Assembly: GCA_022821065.1 (NCBI GenBank)
Contig: JAJEEK010000112.1
Span: 1-46,293, forward strand
DNA from: Candidatus Poribacteria bacterium
GTDB taxonomy: Bacteria > Poribacteria > WGA-4E > WGA-3G
Direction: 5' to 3'
DNA length: 46,293 nt
In this document: piece after piece, positions 25,745-33,249 of the stretch
How positions within the stretch are numbered: the stretch's first letter is position 1
How the letters are laid out: the number at the start of each line of letters is the position of its first letter
The notes under the pieces: generated by a model
Told to the model about the DNA's origin: nothing
Databases searched by the model: none
The model's input: the letters and a program-made list of their open reading frames with translations, nothing else
Program-made: the position numbers and the translations under genes

Positions 25745-25786
25745 TCTAATTTGTATTTTTATTCTCGAACTCACGTTCCTTATATC

Positions 25787-27760
25787 CTACAGATAAGGTT
25801 TCAGATCCCAAAGATAAATCGCACCGTCATGTCCACCGCTTACGAGAAGGGTGCCATCCTGTGAGAATGCGAAGCACTGGACATCAGTCGTGTGTCCCTT
25901 GAAGGTGGCAATGTTCTTACCCGTTGCGACCTCCCATAAACAGATGGATGTCTTTTTGAGTCCACCTTTCCACCAGGCACCTGCAGCTAAATATTGACTG
26001 CACGGTGAAAAGTACAACGTAACTGACCTCTGATTTTCTTCCGATTGCGGAATCGTCATAAGCGTTTTTCCATCCGTCGCATCCCACAAGACAATCTCGT
26101 GCCACAGTCCACCAGCGATGATATTACCATCTGGTGAAAATGCTATTCCAGTGTCGGATTCACGATATGACCTGCGTCTTGGTGCCGGTGTCAAAGGGAG
26201 ATCAGCAATCTGTTTTCCCGACTCAACGTCCCACAGACCGGCTTTCCAATCCCGTGACCTTGACATACTTGCGAGTCGTTTTCCATCTGGACTAAACGTC
26301 AGACCAACCGGACTAAACCGCAACCCGTAAATAAATTCCGCATCACTGATGACCGTGGTGTGCTTTTTCCAACTGTCGCCTTCCGTCATGTTGTCTAAGG
26401 TTGACGTGCATTCCCAGATGTGTATGTTGTCGTTTGTATCTACGCTTGCAATCCGGTGTCCTGTAGGTGAGAAGGCTTTCGCGCGTCCTAATAAACCTGC
26501 TTGCAATGGCGGGAGTTCAACAACAGATTCACTCTTGCCTACTTCCGATATTTTTAAATTATCTCCATATTGGTTGATGGAAATAATTCGTCCGTCATCT
26601 GAGCGATAAACAACATGCGAAGTTCCGGGCAGTTTCTCGCCTTGTGGTCGGTAGGAACGTCTACTCGTAAGATCCCATAAGAGAACATTGTCGCGCCAAA
26701 GCCCGGCGGCAAGCGTCTTTTCGTCTGCCGAAAAAGCTAATGTATCCATCGTCGGGATATGTTCATGAAGGGTTGAAAGGGTGTGGGATTCGGCGTTATG
26801 ACCTTTCGTCCAAATTTTGATTTCACTTCCGCCGGAGACTGCCAATTGTGTTCCATTGGCGGAGAAACGAACCGTCCACCTATTCCCACGGATTTCAAAT
26901 TCATCCAGTTTCTCACCTTTTTCTAAATGCTGGATCTCAATCTTGGAGTGAGATGGAAAAACGACTGCGGCAATCAATCCGCCCTCCGGCGGATAATATG
27001 GATGTGTCTGAGCATCCTGATCTTCGATATAAGTTTCCTCAAGGCTTCCGCTTTCCACGTCCCATACCTGAATTTTACCCTCTGAACCACCGGCGGCAAG
27101 GAATCTTCCACTCGGTGAAAAGCAGAGTGTCCCCCACCGCTCCGACCAGTCAAACCGAGCGATTTGTTCGCCTGTCTCCACGTTCCACACGGCGATGAAT
27201 TCAGCCGTAGGATGGTTATTTCTATCATAACTTGTCCCTGCCAACAGCCTTAAATCTGGAGAGAAGCATATAGGATAGACATCATAGGTAGATGGGATCT
27301 CAGTTTCGCTGAGTAAGGTTCCAGTGCACGTGCACCAAGATAGAATCTTCTTCGTTTTAAGTTGGGGCCCATTAAATGCAACGAGACGTTCTCCATCTTT
27401 GGAAAGAACAGGTTTGGCAACGTCGGTCCTACCATGATCATTTACTTCGACGGTACAAACACCGCGTTCAATATCCCATATCTTTAGATTTCCAACAAAA
27501 GTGTGTGTGGCAATCCGGCGATTATCAGGTGAAAATGTGACAGAGTCAGTCATCCCGCGTTCCGTGTCCCAGAGTGCAATTGGAGTTAATGTCGGGAGTT
27601 CGTACAACCAGAGTCCAATCGCTGTACCCACTGCGAAATACTGTCCGTCTGGTGAAAATGCCATGTCACGGACACTGCCACGCCCCAATCGAGCAATAGC
27701 GCCTTCAGGAAGTGCCCACGTCGTCACATCTTCATTGGCAGCAGAATTTTTATTTTTCAT
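25787..27760 (-). CDS. WD40-repeat protein (about 14 repeats), tandem paralogue
   Basis: The 657-aa protein is made of WD40 repeats (FSPDGK.., LWDVESG, LWDLKPYL) and would form two propellers. It shares the N-terminal signature WALPEGAIARLGRGSVRDMAFSPDG and the LWDLKPYL-like C-terminus with the gene at 23423-25489. I chose ATG 27760, with AGGAGA about seven bases upstream; the longer frame adds nine non-conserved residues. No catalytic domain or signal peptide is seen. It is the upstream member of the pair and may be transcribed with it across the 224-bp element. Confidence 0.87.
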   Translation of the reverse strand: MKNKNSAANEDVTTWALPEGAIARLGRGSVRDMAFSPDGQYFAVGTAIGLWLYELPTLTPIALWDTERGMTDSVTFSPDNRRIATHTFVGNLKIWDIERGVCTVEVNDHGRTDVAKPVLSKDGERLVAFNGPQLKTKKILSWCTCTGTLLSETEIPSTYDVYPICFSPDLRLLAGTSYDRNNHPTAEFIAVWNVETGEQIARFDWSERWGTLCFSPSGRFLAAGGSEGKIQVWDVESGSLEETYIEDQDAQTHPYYPPEGGLIAAVVFPSHSKIEIQHLEKGEKLDEFEIRGNRWTVRFSANGTQLAVSGGSEIKIWTKGHNAESHTLSTLHEHIPTMDTLAFSADEKTLAAGLWRDNVLLWDLTSRRSYRPQGEKLPGTSHVVYRSDDGRIISINQYGDNLKISEVGKSESVVELPPLQAGLLGRAKAFSPTGHRIASVDTNDNIHIWECTSTLDNMTEGDSWKKHTTVISDAEFIYGLRFSPVGLTFSPDGKRLASMSRSRDWKAGLWDVESGKQIADLPLTPAPRRRSYRESDTGIAFSPDGNIIAGGLWHEIVLWDATDGKTLMTIPQSEENQRSVTLYFSPCSQYLAAGAWWKGGLKKTSICLWEVATGKNIATFKGHTTDVQCFAFSQDGTLLVSGGHDGAIYLWDLKPYL

Positions 27761-27844
27761 CAAAAATCTCCTACGAAATGCCCGCATCCCAAGGTCCGCG
27801 AGTATGGTTTATCTGTATGATTTGGAAGGAAAGTTATGTGCAAC

Positions 27845-28019
27845 AGGACTTACGCAATTTTGACAGTAGACTGTTGTGTTAGATGAAATGTTTCGGAAAA
27901 CATAGCGTTCTTGCAGCAGAAACTAACAGTTTGTGGTACAAAAGAGCAGCAATAGAGACGTTCTCGGGGTACAGGAGACTAACAGCATATCCTACAGATG
28001 AGCAATCTGCGTAAGTCCT
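27845..28019. repeat. MITE-like family-1 element, copy D (with about 57 extra bases)
   Basis: The left end AGGACTTACGCAATTTTGAC and right end TCTGCGTAAGTCCT are intact and the hairpin is present. It is longer than the other copies because about 57 bases (about 27950-28006) lie between GAGCAGCA and the right end, suggesting an insertion in the element. Family-2-like units (CTGATGGCTGACTGCTGATAACTGACTG) follow at about 28066-28093. Confidence 0.75.
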
Positions 28020-28108
28020 AATTAAGTTTAGCGGAGTGTGTCGCCGACTTGCTAAATGTTCTTTACTGATGGCTGACTGCTGATAACTGACTGGTAATAA
28101 ATATCTGC

Positions 28109-28137
28109 TTGCATGCTTTATTGAAATAATATATCAT
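28109..28137 (+). promoter_or_regulatory. Probable promoter of the HIT gene
   Basis: TTGCAT (28109-28114) and TATCAT (28132-28137) are separated by 17 bases. Transcription from about 28144 would start after the ATG at 28140, so it favours the ATG at 28191 as the gene start. Confidence 0.45.
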
Positions 28138-28190
28138 ATATGTATCAGAAATTCAATCTTTTCTCATTTCAAAACACAGGAAACCGCTTT

Positions 28191-28685
28191 ATGCGACACA
28201 ACCTCTTCGTCCCGAACAAAATGCCTTATGCCAAAGGAAAAAACCGCCCGGATGTCCCGTGTATTCTCTGCGCGATTGTCGAAAAAAATGATAAGGTCGA
28301 ACGGCTTGAGGTGCATCGAACCGAACGCTTTACCATTTCGCTGAATCTCTATCCTTACAGCCCTGGGCATCTCTTGGTCTTTCCGAATCGGCATGTTGTT
28401 GATGTTCGAGAACTAAATCAGGAGGAGGTTCAAGAGCTTCACGAACTCCAATGCCTCTGTTTTGAGGTATTAACGCGTGCCTATGAGCCGCGCGGCTTCA
28501 ACGTCGGCTATAACATGGGGGATGCCTCCGGTGCGAGTATCCCGCATTATCATTTGCACGTCGTCCCGCGGTATCCACGTGAATTGGGGTTCATGGACGT
28601 TATCGGCGGCGCACGTATCATCATTGAGGACCCGAACGCGACGCAGGAAAAACTTGTACAGATATTTCAGGAATTGACAATGTAG
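28191..28685 (+). CDS. HIT family nucleotide hydrolase/transferase
   Basis: This 164-aa protein has the histidine-triad motif PHYHLHVVPR (H119, H121, H123) plus the N-terminal CILC pair of the Ap4A-phosphorylase-like HIT branch. The family hydrolyses or transfers nucleotides such as Ap4A or AMP-conjugates through a His nucleotidyl intermediate. I chose ATG 28191, with AGGA about ten bases upstream and homology beginning at RHNLFVPNKMPY. An ATG 17 codons earlier lies at or before the likely transcription start. Confidence 0.88.
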   Translation: MRHNLFVPNKMPYAKGKNRPDVPCILCAIVEKNDKVERLEVHRTERFTISLNLYPYSPGHLLVFPNRHVVDVRELNQEEVQELHELQCLCFEVLTRAYEPRGFNVGYNMGDASGASIPHYHLHVVPRYPRELGFMDVIGGARIIIEDPNATQEKLVQIFQELTM

Positions 28686-28697
28686 TTATCAGTAAAA

Positions 28698-28909
28698 ATG
28701 GCTATCGGCTATCGGCTATCGGAAGAATGGCAGTCGGCTTTCGGAAACCAAGAGGCTGTCGGTAAGAAACATTGTGCTAACCTAACACCTCTTTACCGAC
28801 GGCTGACAGTGAGCGCAGCGAACGCCCCTCTTTGCTGATTGCCACTTCCGCTCTTTGCCGACTGCCGACTGCCTCTTTGCTGACTGCTGACTGCTGACTG
28901 CTGATTGCT
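28698..28909. repeat. Long inverted repeat, left arm
   Basis: About 175-210 bases of this segment are almost identical to the reverse complement of 36833-37045. It contains GGCTATCGG units, AAGAGGCTGTCGGTAAG, a central GAGCGCAGCGAACGCCCC stretch and many GACTGC units. Together with its flanks it fills 28686-28951; no gene is present. Confidence 0.85.
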
Positions 28910-28951
28910 ATTTCACTGACAACCAAAAACCACTTAAGAAAGGAAAACAGA

Positions 28952-30166
28952 ATGAGCAATCTCGCTTACGACCTTTTAGCCGAAAAGTTAGAGAAACAGG
29001 GGATTCAGGTAGAAACAGTTAAATCCCATCTCAAAGCGCAACACATTGAGACCCCGTCGTGGGGTTACGGTAATTCCGGCACCCGATTCGGTGTCTTTGC
29101 GCAACCCGGTGCGGCACGGAATGCTGCGGAACGTCTTGAAGACGCAGCCACCGTTCACCGTTTTACCGGTGTTTCACCGACCGTCGCACTCCACATCCCG
29201 TGGGATAAAACCGACGATTGGGGGGCATTGAAGCAGTACGCAGCGGATGTCGGGATCGGCATCGGCGCGATTAACCCGAACGTCTTTCAAGATCAGGTGT
29301 ATAAACTCGGAAGCGTCTGTAACCCAGATGCGGAGGTCCGTAGACTCGCCATTGATCACATGCTCGAATGTGTTGACATCATGGAGAAGACCGGTTCCGA
29401 TCTACTCAGTTTGTGGTTCGCAGACGGCACCAACTTCCCGGGTCAGTCGAATTTCAGAAAACGTAAACAGTGGATGCAGGAGGCGTTAGCCGAGGTCTAC
29501 GATGCACTTCCAGAGGCGACACGCATGCTCATCGAATACAAATTCTTTGAACCGGCGTTTTATCACACGGATCTCGCCGATTGGGGAACCGCTTACCTCA
29601 TGGCGATGAAACTCGGTGAGAAGGCACAGGTCCTTATTGACTTAGGACACCACCCGCAAGGCACGAATATAGAGTTCATCGTTGCTTACCTCATAGACGA
29701 GGGAAAACTCGGTGGGTTCCATTTCAACTGCCGGAAGTACGCAGATGACGATCTAACGGTTGGTTCTATCAATCCGCAGGAACTCTTCCTGATTTACACC
29801 GAACTGGTTGCCGCGGAACTTGATCCTAATACGGAAACCGACATCGCCTACATGATTGACCAGAGTCATAACTTGAAGCCGAAGGTCGAGGCGAGCATCC
29901 AGTCTGTCTGTAATCTGCAGAAGGCTTATGCGAAGGCACTGATCGTTGACCGCGAGGCACTCGCAGCGGCGCAAGATGCTGCTGATTTGGTAGAAGCGGA
30001 AAGTATTCTCCAACGCGCGTATGAGACCGATGTGAATCCGCTTTTAGAGCAGGTCCGAGTGGAGACGGGGCGCGATCCGAACCCGTTAGCCGCCTATCGT
30101 CAAAGCGGTTATTATGAGAAAATCAGTGCTGCGCGCGTTGGTGGCGAAAGCCAAGGTTGGGCATAA
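28952..30166 (+). CDS. rhaI: L-rhamnose-isomerase-type (RhaI) sugar isomerase
   Basis: The 404-aa TIM-barrel protein matches the Pseudomonas stutzeri/Rhizobium-type L-rhamnose isomerase group rather than E. coli RhaA. Metal-site candidates are visible: E in LIEYKFFEP, the D and HH in LIDLGHHPQGTN, H in GFHFNCRKYADDD, and the following DxD. These enzymes interconvert aldoses and ketoses and some are broad in substrate, so rhamnose is not certain. AAGGA precedes the ATG. It is followed after six bases by a Gfo/Idh oxidoreductase, which suggests a small sugar-use operon. No rhamnulose kinase, aldolase or transporter is nearby. Confidence 0.85.
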   Translation: MSNLAYDLLAEKLEKQGIQVETVKSHLKAQHIETPSWGYGNSGTRFGVFAQPGAARNAAERLEDAATVHRFTGVSPTVALHIPWDKTDDWGALKQYAADVGIGIGAINPNVFQDQVYKLGSVCNPDAEVRRLAIDHMLECVDIMEKTGSDLLSLWFADGTNFPGQSNFRKRKQWMQEALAEVYDALPEATRMLIEYKFFEPAFYHTDLADWGTAYLMAMKLGEKAQVLIDLGHHPQGTNIEFIVAYLIDEGKLGGFHFNCRKYADDDLTVGSINPQELFLIYTELVAAELDPNTETDIAYMIDQSHNLKPKVEASIQSVCNLQKAYAKALIVDREALAAAQDAADLVEAESILQRAYETDVNPLLEQVRVETGRDPNPLAAYRQSGYYEKISAARVGGESQGWA

Positions 30167-30172
30167 AAAAAT

Positions 30173-31117
30173 ATGACGAAGATTAAAATCGGAATTATCG
30201 GTTCGGGTGGGATGGCACGGCACCATCTCGCCCGATTTGCACCCATGGAGACCGTTGAGGTCGTCGCGATTGCCTCCAGAAATGAGCAGACAGGACACGG
30301 ACTTGCCGCGGAACATAAAGTAATTTTTGTTCCTGATTGGCATTCACTTGTCGAGCGAGAGAATATAGACGGTGTTGTTATCTGTACGCATAATGACAGT
30401 CACGGTGAGATTGTCCTCGCAGCGTTACAGGCGGATAAACATGTCTTTGTGGAGTACCCACTCGCCAGCGATGTCGCTGAAGGCGAAACAGCGTTGAAAC
30501 TTGCCGAAAAACGAGGCCGTGTGCTCCGGGTCTCACACCCAGAAGCCGTCTCCAACACCCACAAGGCACTCAAAGAGAAGATAAGCGAACTCGGCGACTT
30601 GCTGCTTACCTCCTTTGTGCGTCTCACACCGGGTCGCGGTTCTCGTCCTGAGATCCTTTTCAATTTGCCGGTGTCAGGTACACCTGCCCATTTCTTCATC
30701 TACCATATCTATCCGATTGTCGATTTTTTCGGGGGTGCTGCCTCCGTCAAAAAGAGTGCTGTCTATGAGGGACTCAAGGAAAACGGACAGTATGACCGGT
30801 TTGTTAACACGCTCACTGTCGAATTTAAACGTGGTGGCATTGGACAGTGGACGTGGGCAGGTGGTATTGCGATTAACGCAGCAGAAGAGCATGAACGCTA
30901 CGTCCTCACCGAAGGTACGATCAGCGATGCGGGTGGTGAGTGGCACTGCACGACACCTGCTGGCGTAACACCGCTTATAATATCAGATTCACCGCAGCCG
31001 ACGCTTCAGGAGTTGTGGCTCTCTGAAATCCGAGATGCTGCGGATCAGTTGCCCTGCTTGGCGGACGCAGCGGTTGCACTGGAAGCGATCCGCATCAGTC
31101 TTGCATCTGGAGAATGA
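30173..31117 (+). CDS. Gfo/Idh/MocA family oxidoreductase
   Basis: The 314-aa protein has an N-terminal Rossmann motif GIIGSGGMARHH (8-19) and the family's EKP-type motif as EYP in HVFVEYPLASD. The C-terminal domain carries the substrate-site His-rich segment FFIYHIYPIVDFFGG. Members oxidise or reduce sugars and polyols with NAD(P). It is in the same operon as rhaI (six-base gap). The last 73 bases overlap tail-to-tail with the minus-strand HTH gene at 31045-31449. The exact substrate is unknown. Confidence 0.9.
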   Translation: MTKIKIGIIGSGGMARHHLARFAPMETVEVVAIASRNEQTGHGLAAEHKVIFVPDWHSLVERENIDGVVICTHNDSHGEIVLAALQADKHVFVEYPLASDVAEGETALKLAEKRGRVLRVSHPEAVSNTHKALKEKISELGDLLLTSFVRLTPGRGSRPEILFNLPVSGTPAHFFIYHIYPIVDFFGGAASVKKSAVYEGLKENGQYDRFVNTLTVEFKRGGIGQWTWAGGIAINAAEEHERYVLTEGTISDAGGEWHCTTPAGVTPLIISDSPQPTLQELWLSEIRDAADQLPCLADAAVALEAIRISLASGE

Positions 31118-31449
31118 GTGGTTGAATAGTGGGGATCTTCTGGCTCCAGAGATTCAATTGAGAGTCTACATCCGAACGCGTTAAGAATGGTTTTGAGCAG
31201 GTCAATCGTCAAAGCCTTGTCGCTTGATAGTTCTTGTGAGAGCACCTTCGGTTCAATGTCAATTCTCTTGGCAAGTGCTGATATACCCCCTTCCGCCTCA
31301 GCAACGGTTCGGAGTGCGAGTAGCACTACTCGCGGATCTCCAAAAGTTTGGTATTCTTCCATAATCGCTTGAAGATAGCCTTCTACCCGCCCTGGATCGG
31401 AAGCGAGGCGTTGAACCATATATTCTCGCCATGTTCCCGAATTTGTCAT
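31045..31449 (-). CDS. Antitoxin-like HTH protein (COG3636/HigA type)
   Basis: This 134-aa protein matches the addiction-module antidote pattern: YLQAIMEEYQTFGDPRVVLLALRTVAEAEGG, then an HTH core (ISALAKRIDIEPKVLSQELS) and LLKTILNAFGCRL. Its ATG overlaps the hydrolase stop (ATGA), so it is translationally coupled to that gene. No RelE/HigB-type toxin gene adjoins it, so it looks like an orphan regulator. About 35 C-terminal residues extend past the usual domain; 73 bases of the gene overlap the end of the Gfo/Idh gene on the other strand. Confidence 0.75.
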   Translation of the reverse strand: MTNSGTWREYMVQRLASDPGRVEGYLQAIMEEYQTFGDPRVVLLALRTVAEAEGGISALAKRIDIEPKVLSQELSSDKALTIDLLKTILNAFGCRLSIESLEPEDPHYSTTHSPDARLMRIASSATAASAKQGN

Positions 31450-32240
31450 CGTTGTGTCTCCTTATATAAGGTCTTTTGGAACCATGCAACAGATTTGGTG
31501 ATGACGGTTTGCTCCCATCCGACAGTGTTGAAGGTATGGTCAGCACCCTCAATAACTTCCAATTCTGTCAAGGCATCGCGTCCTTGCATCAGTTCGTAGT
31601 ACCGTTTACCGTGAGAAACCGGCACAGCCTGATCCCCACTGCCGTGAATCACGAGGAGCGGTCCGGCAAACTGCTGAAGGGTCTTTGAAGGCGATATGTT
31701 GGGGAGCTCCTCATAGAACGCTTTGCCGACAACGTTCGCGTTTGATTGTGCAATCTCCTCTGGGGTCGGTGTGTGCTTGGACCTTGCCAAGATTTCCTCT
31801 CTTCGGTCTGGCGGATCGTCCGAAAGCGGTGCCCATAAGACAGCCGATTTCACGCGTGCATCCCGTCCAGAAACGCACGCCGCGACGCACCCGCCCATGC
31901 TCAACCCCAAAATACCGATGCGTTCAGGGTCCACACCCGGCATAGCGGTGAGGACATCAATGGACTTGATAGCGTCCGAAATCTCGCCACCGATGGTCAT
32001 CTCTGAGAAATCGCCCTCACTATCCCCGGAACCCCGGAAATCGAAGCGGAGCGCGTAAAATCCCAAATCGGTGAGTTCGCGAGCCGTTTTAACGAATATC
32101 CTATGCGGTTCGACCTTCGTTCCGGTGAATCCGTGAAAGAAGACAACTGCGGGACATAAGGCATTGGAATCCGCTGGTGAATGCAGGACTCCGTTTAGGT
32201 ACTGCCCCTTATTGTGAAAGACGATGGGTCTTTCTATCAT
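31446..32240 (-). CDS. Alpha/beta hydrolase (acyl-esterase/peptidase-like)
   Basis: The 264-aa protein has the alpha/beta hydrolase triad: nucleophile S114 in GLSMGG, acid D203 in HGSGDQAVP and H235 in GADHTF. An oxyanion-type HGFTG motif lies at 36-40. It resembles small serine esterases related to the dienelactone-hydrolase/peptidase S9 group. I chose ATG 32240 because AAGGAG lies ten bases upstream; the longer frame includes promoter sequence. No signal peptide is seen, so it is cytoplasmic. Its substrate is unknown. Confidence 0.88.
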   Translation of the reverse strand: MIERPIVFHNKGQYLNGVLHSPADSNALCPAVVFFHGFTGTKVEPHRIFVKTARELTDLGFYALRFDFRGSGDSEGDFSEMTIGGEISDAIKSIDVLTAMPGVDPERIGILGLSMGGCVAACVSGRDARVKSAVLWAPLSDDPPDRREEILARSKHTPTPEEIAQSNANVVGKAFYEELPNISPSKTLQQFAGPLLVIHGSGDQAVPVSHGKRYYELMQGRDALTELEVIEGADHTFNTVGWEQTVITKSVAWFQKTLYKETQR

Positions 32241-32259
32241 ATTTTTCTTCTCCTTTTTC

Positions 32260-32288
32260 TTGACATTAAAACTTGTTTGTGATAAACT
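32260..32288 (+). promoter_or_regulatory. Promoter for comF, overlapping a divergent promoter
   Basis: TTGACA (32260-32265) and TAAACT (32283-32288) are separated by 17 bases. Transcription would start near 32295, about 33 bases before the comF start. Confidence 0.6.
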
Positions 32289-32289
32289 T

Positions 32290-32317
32290 ATTATATAATA
32301 ATATTTATTTCTGTAAA
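32290..32317 (-). promoter_or_regulatory. Promoter for the hydrolase gene, divergent
   Basis: On the minus strand TTTACA (32317-32312) and a perfect TATAAT (32295-32290) are separated by 16 bases. The two -10 elements are one base apart on opposite strands, so polymerase cannot occupy both promoters at once. Confidence 0.6.
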
Positions 32318-32327
32318 GTAGCGTTTC

Positions 32328-33080
32328 ATGGGAACAAAGCCGGTATCCATCCAATTGCCATCCGTATTACGGGAGATGTCTGAAACCGCGATCGTCTTCC
32401 TCTACCCTGCAAAATGCCGCGTCTGTGACGATTTGCTTGGGGTTGCACGGGTGCCTTATATTTGTGCGGACTGCTGGCAGGACATTCAATTCCTCGAACC
32501 GCCTTGGTGCGATATCTGCGGTATACCGGGTGTCAACGGTCTCTGTGATGCGTGTGCGACCTCCCCGCCGCGTTATGGACAGCTGCGTACCGTTGCATTA
32601 TATCAGACAACGCTTCAGCAAGCAATACATCTCTTTAAATTTGAGAAGAGAAAGGTATTTGCGCGGCACCTCGTTCAACTGATAAATGCACATATCCCCG
32701 TAGACTGTGATGTTGCAACGTACGACTTCGTCCTACCTATTCCGATTCATAAAAAACGGCTCCGGGAGCGCGGTTTTAATCAGGCGACGCTCCTTGCTGC
32801 TGGAATTGCGGAAGCAGCGGGAGTTCCTGTTCTGACAAACACGTTGGTTCGCAAGCGGCACACCGTTGCCCAAAGCAGTCTCGATAGGGAGGCACGTCAA
32901 CAGAACATCGTCGGTGCTTTTGATGTATTAGCGCCGGATATTATTCGTGGAAAACGGCTTCTGGTCATTGACGATGTTTTCACCACGGGTGCGACGATTC
33001 GTGAAGCAGTCAACGAATTATGGACTGTCGATCCTGCTGAAATCGATGTTTTGACACTCGCGAGAACTTTGAGTCCTTAA
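32328..33080 (+). CDS. comF: ComF family phosphoribosyltransferase-like protein
   Basis: The 250-aa protein has paired zinc-type cysteines at the N-terminus (C30/C33, C46/C49, C61/C64, C73/C76) followed by a phosphoribosyltransferase domain with the PRPP-binding motif VIDDVFTTGAT near 216-226 and the family's LPIPIHKKRLRERGFNQ. ComF proteins are linked to DNA uptake and recombination, though their biochemical role is not settled. The ATG at 32328 is used here; the Shine-Dalgarno is weak. It is followed by smc, 169 bases downstream on the same strand. Confidence 0.9.
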   Translation: MGTKPVSIQLPSVLREMSETAIVFLYPAKCRVCDDLLGVARVPYICADCWQDIQFLEPPWCDICGIPGVNGLCDACATSPPRYGQLRTVALYQTTLQQAIHLFKFEKRKVFARHLVQLINAHIPVDCDVATYDFVLPIPIHKKRLRERGFNQATLLAAGIAEAAGVPVLTNTLVRKRHTVAQSSLDREARQQNIVGAFDVLAPDIIRGKRLLVIDDVFTTGATIREAVNELWTVDPAEIDVLTLARTLSP

Positions 33081-33249
33081 AAATCGCGAAACTTTTTCTA
33101 TCTATATTGCGTATTATATCAATGTTCACGATTAGGCAAAATTGCAGGTGCACGCGTAATGTCTGAGGTTATAGGTGTGAAAGCTGCACCCTCAAAGTGC
33201 TTATTATTGTGATAATTATTTGAATCTGTAGTGGCAGGAGGTTGGACCC

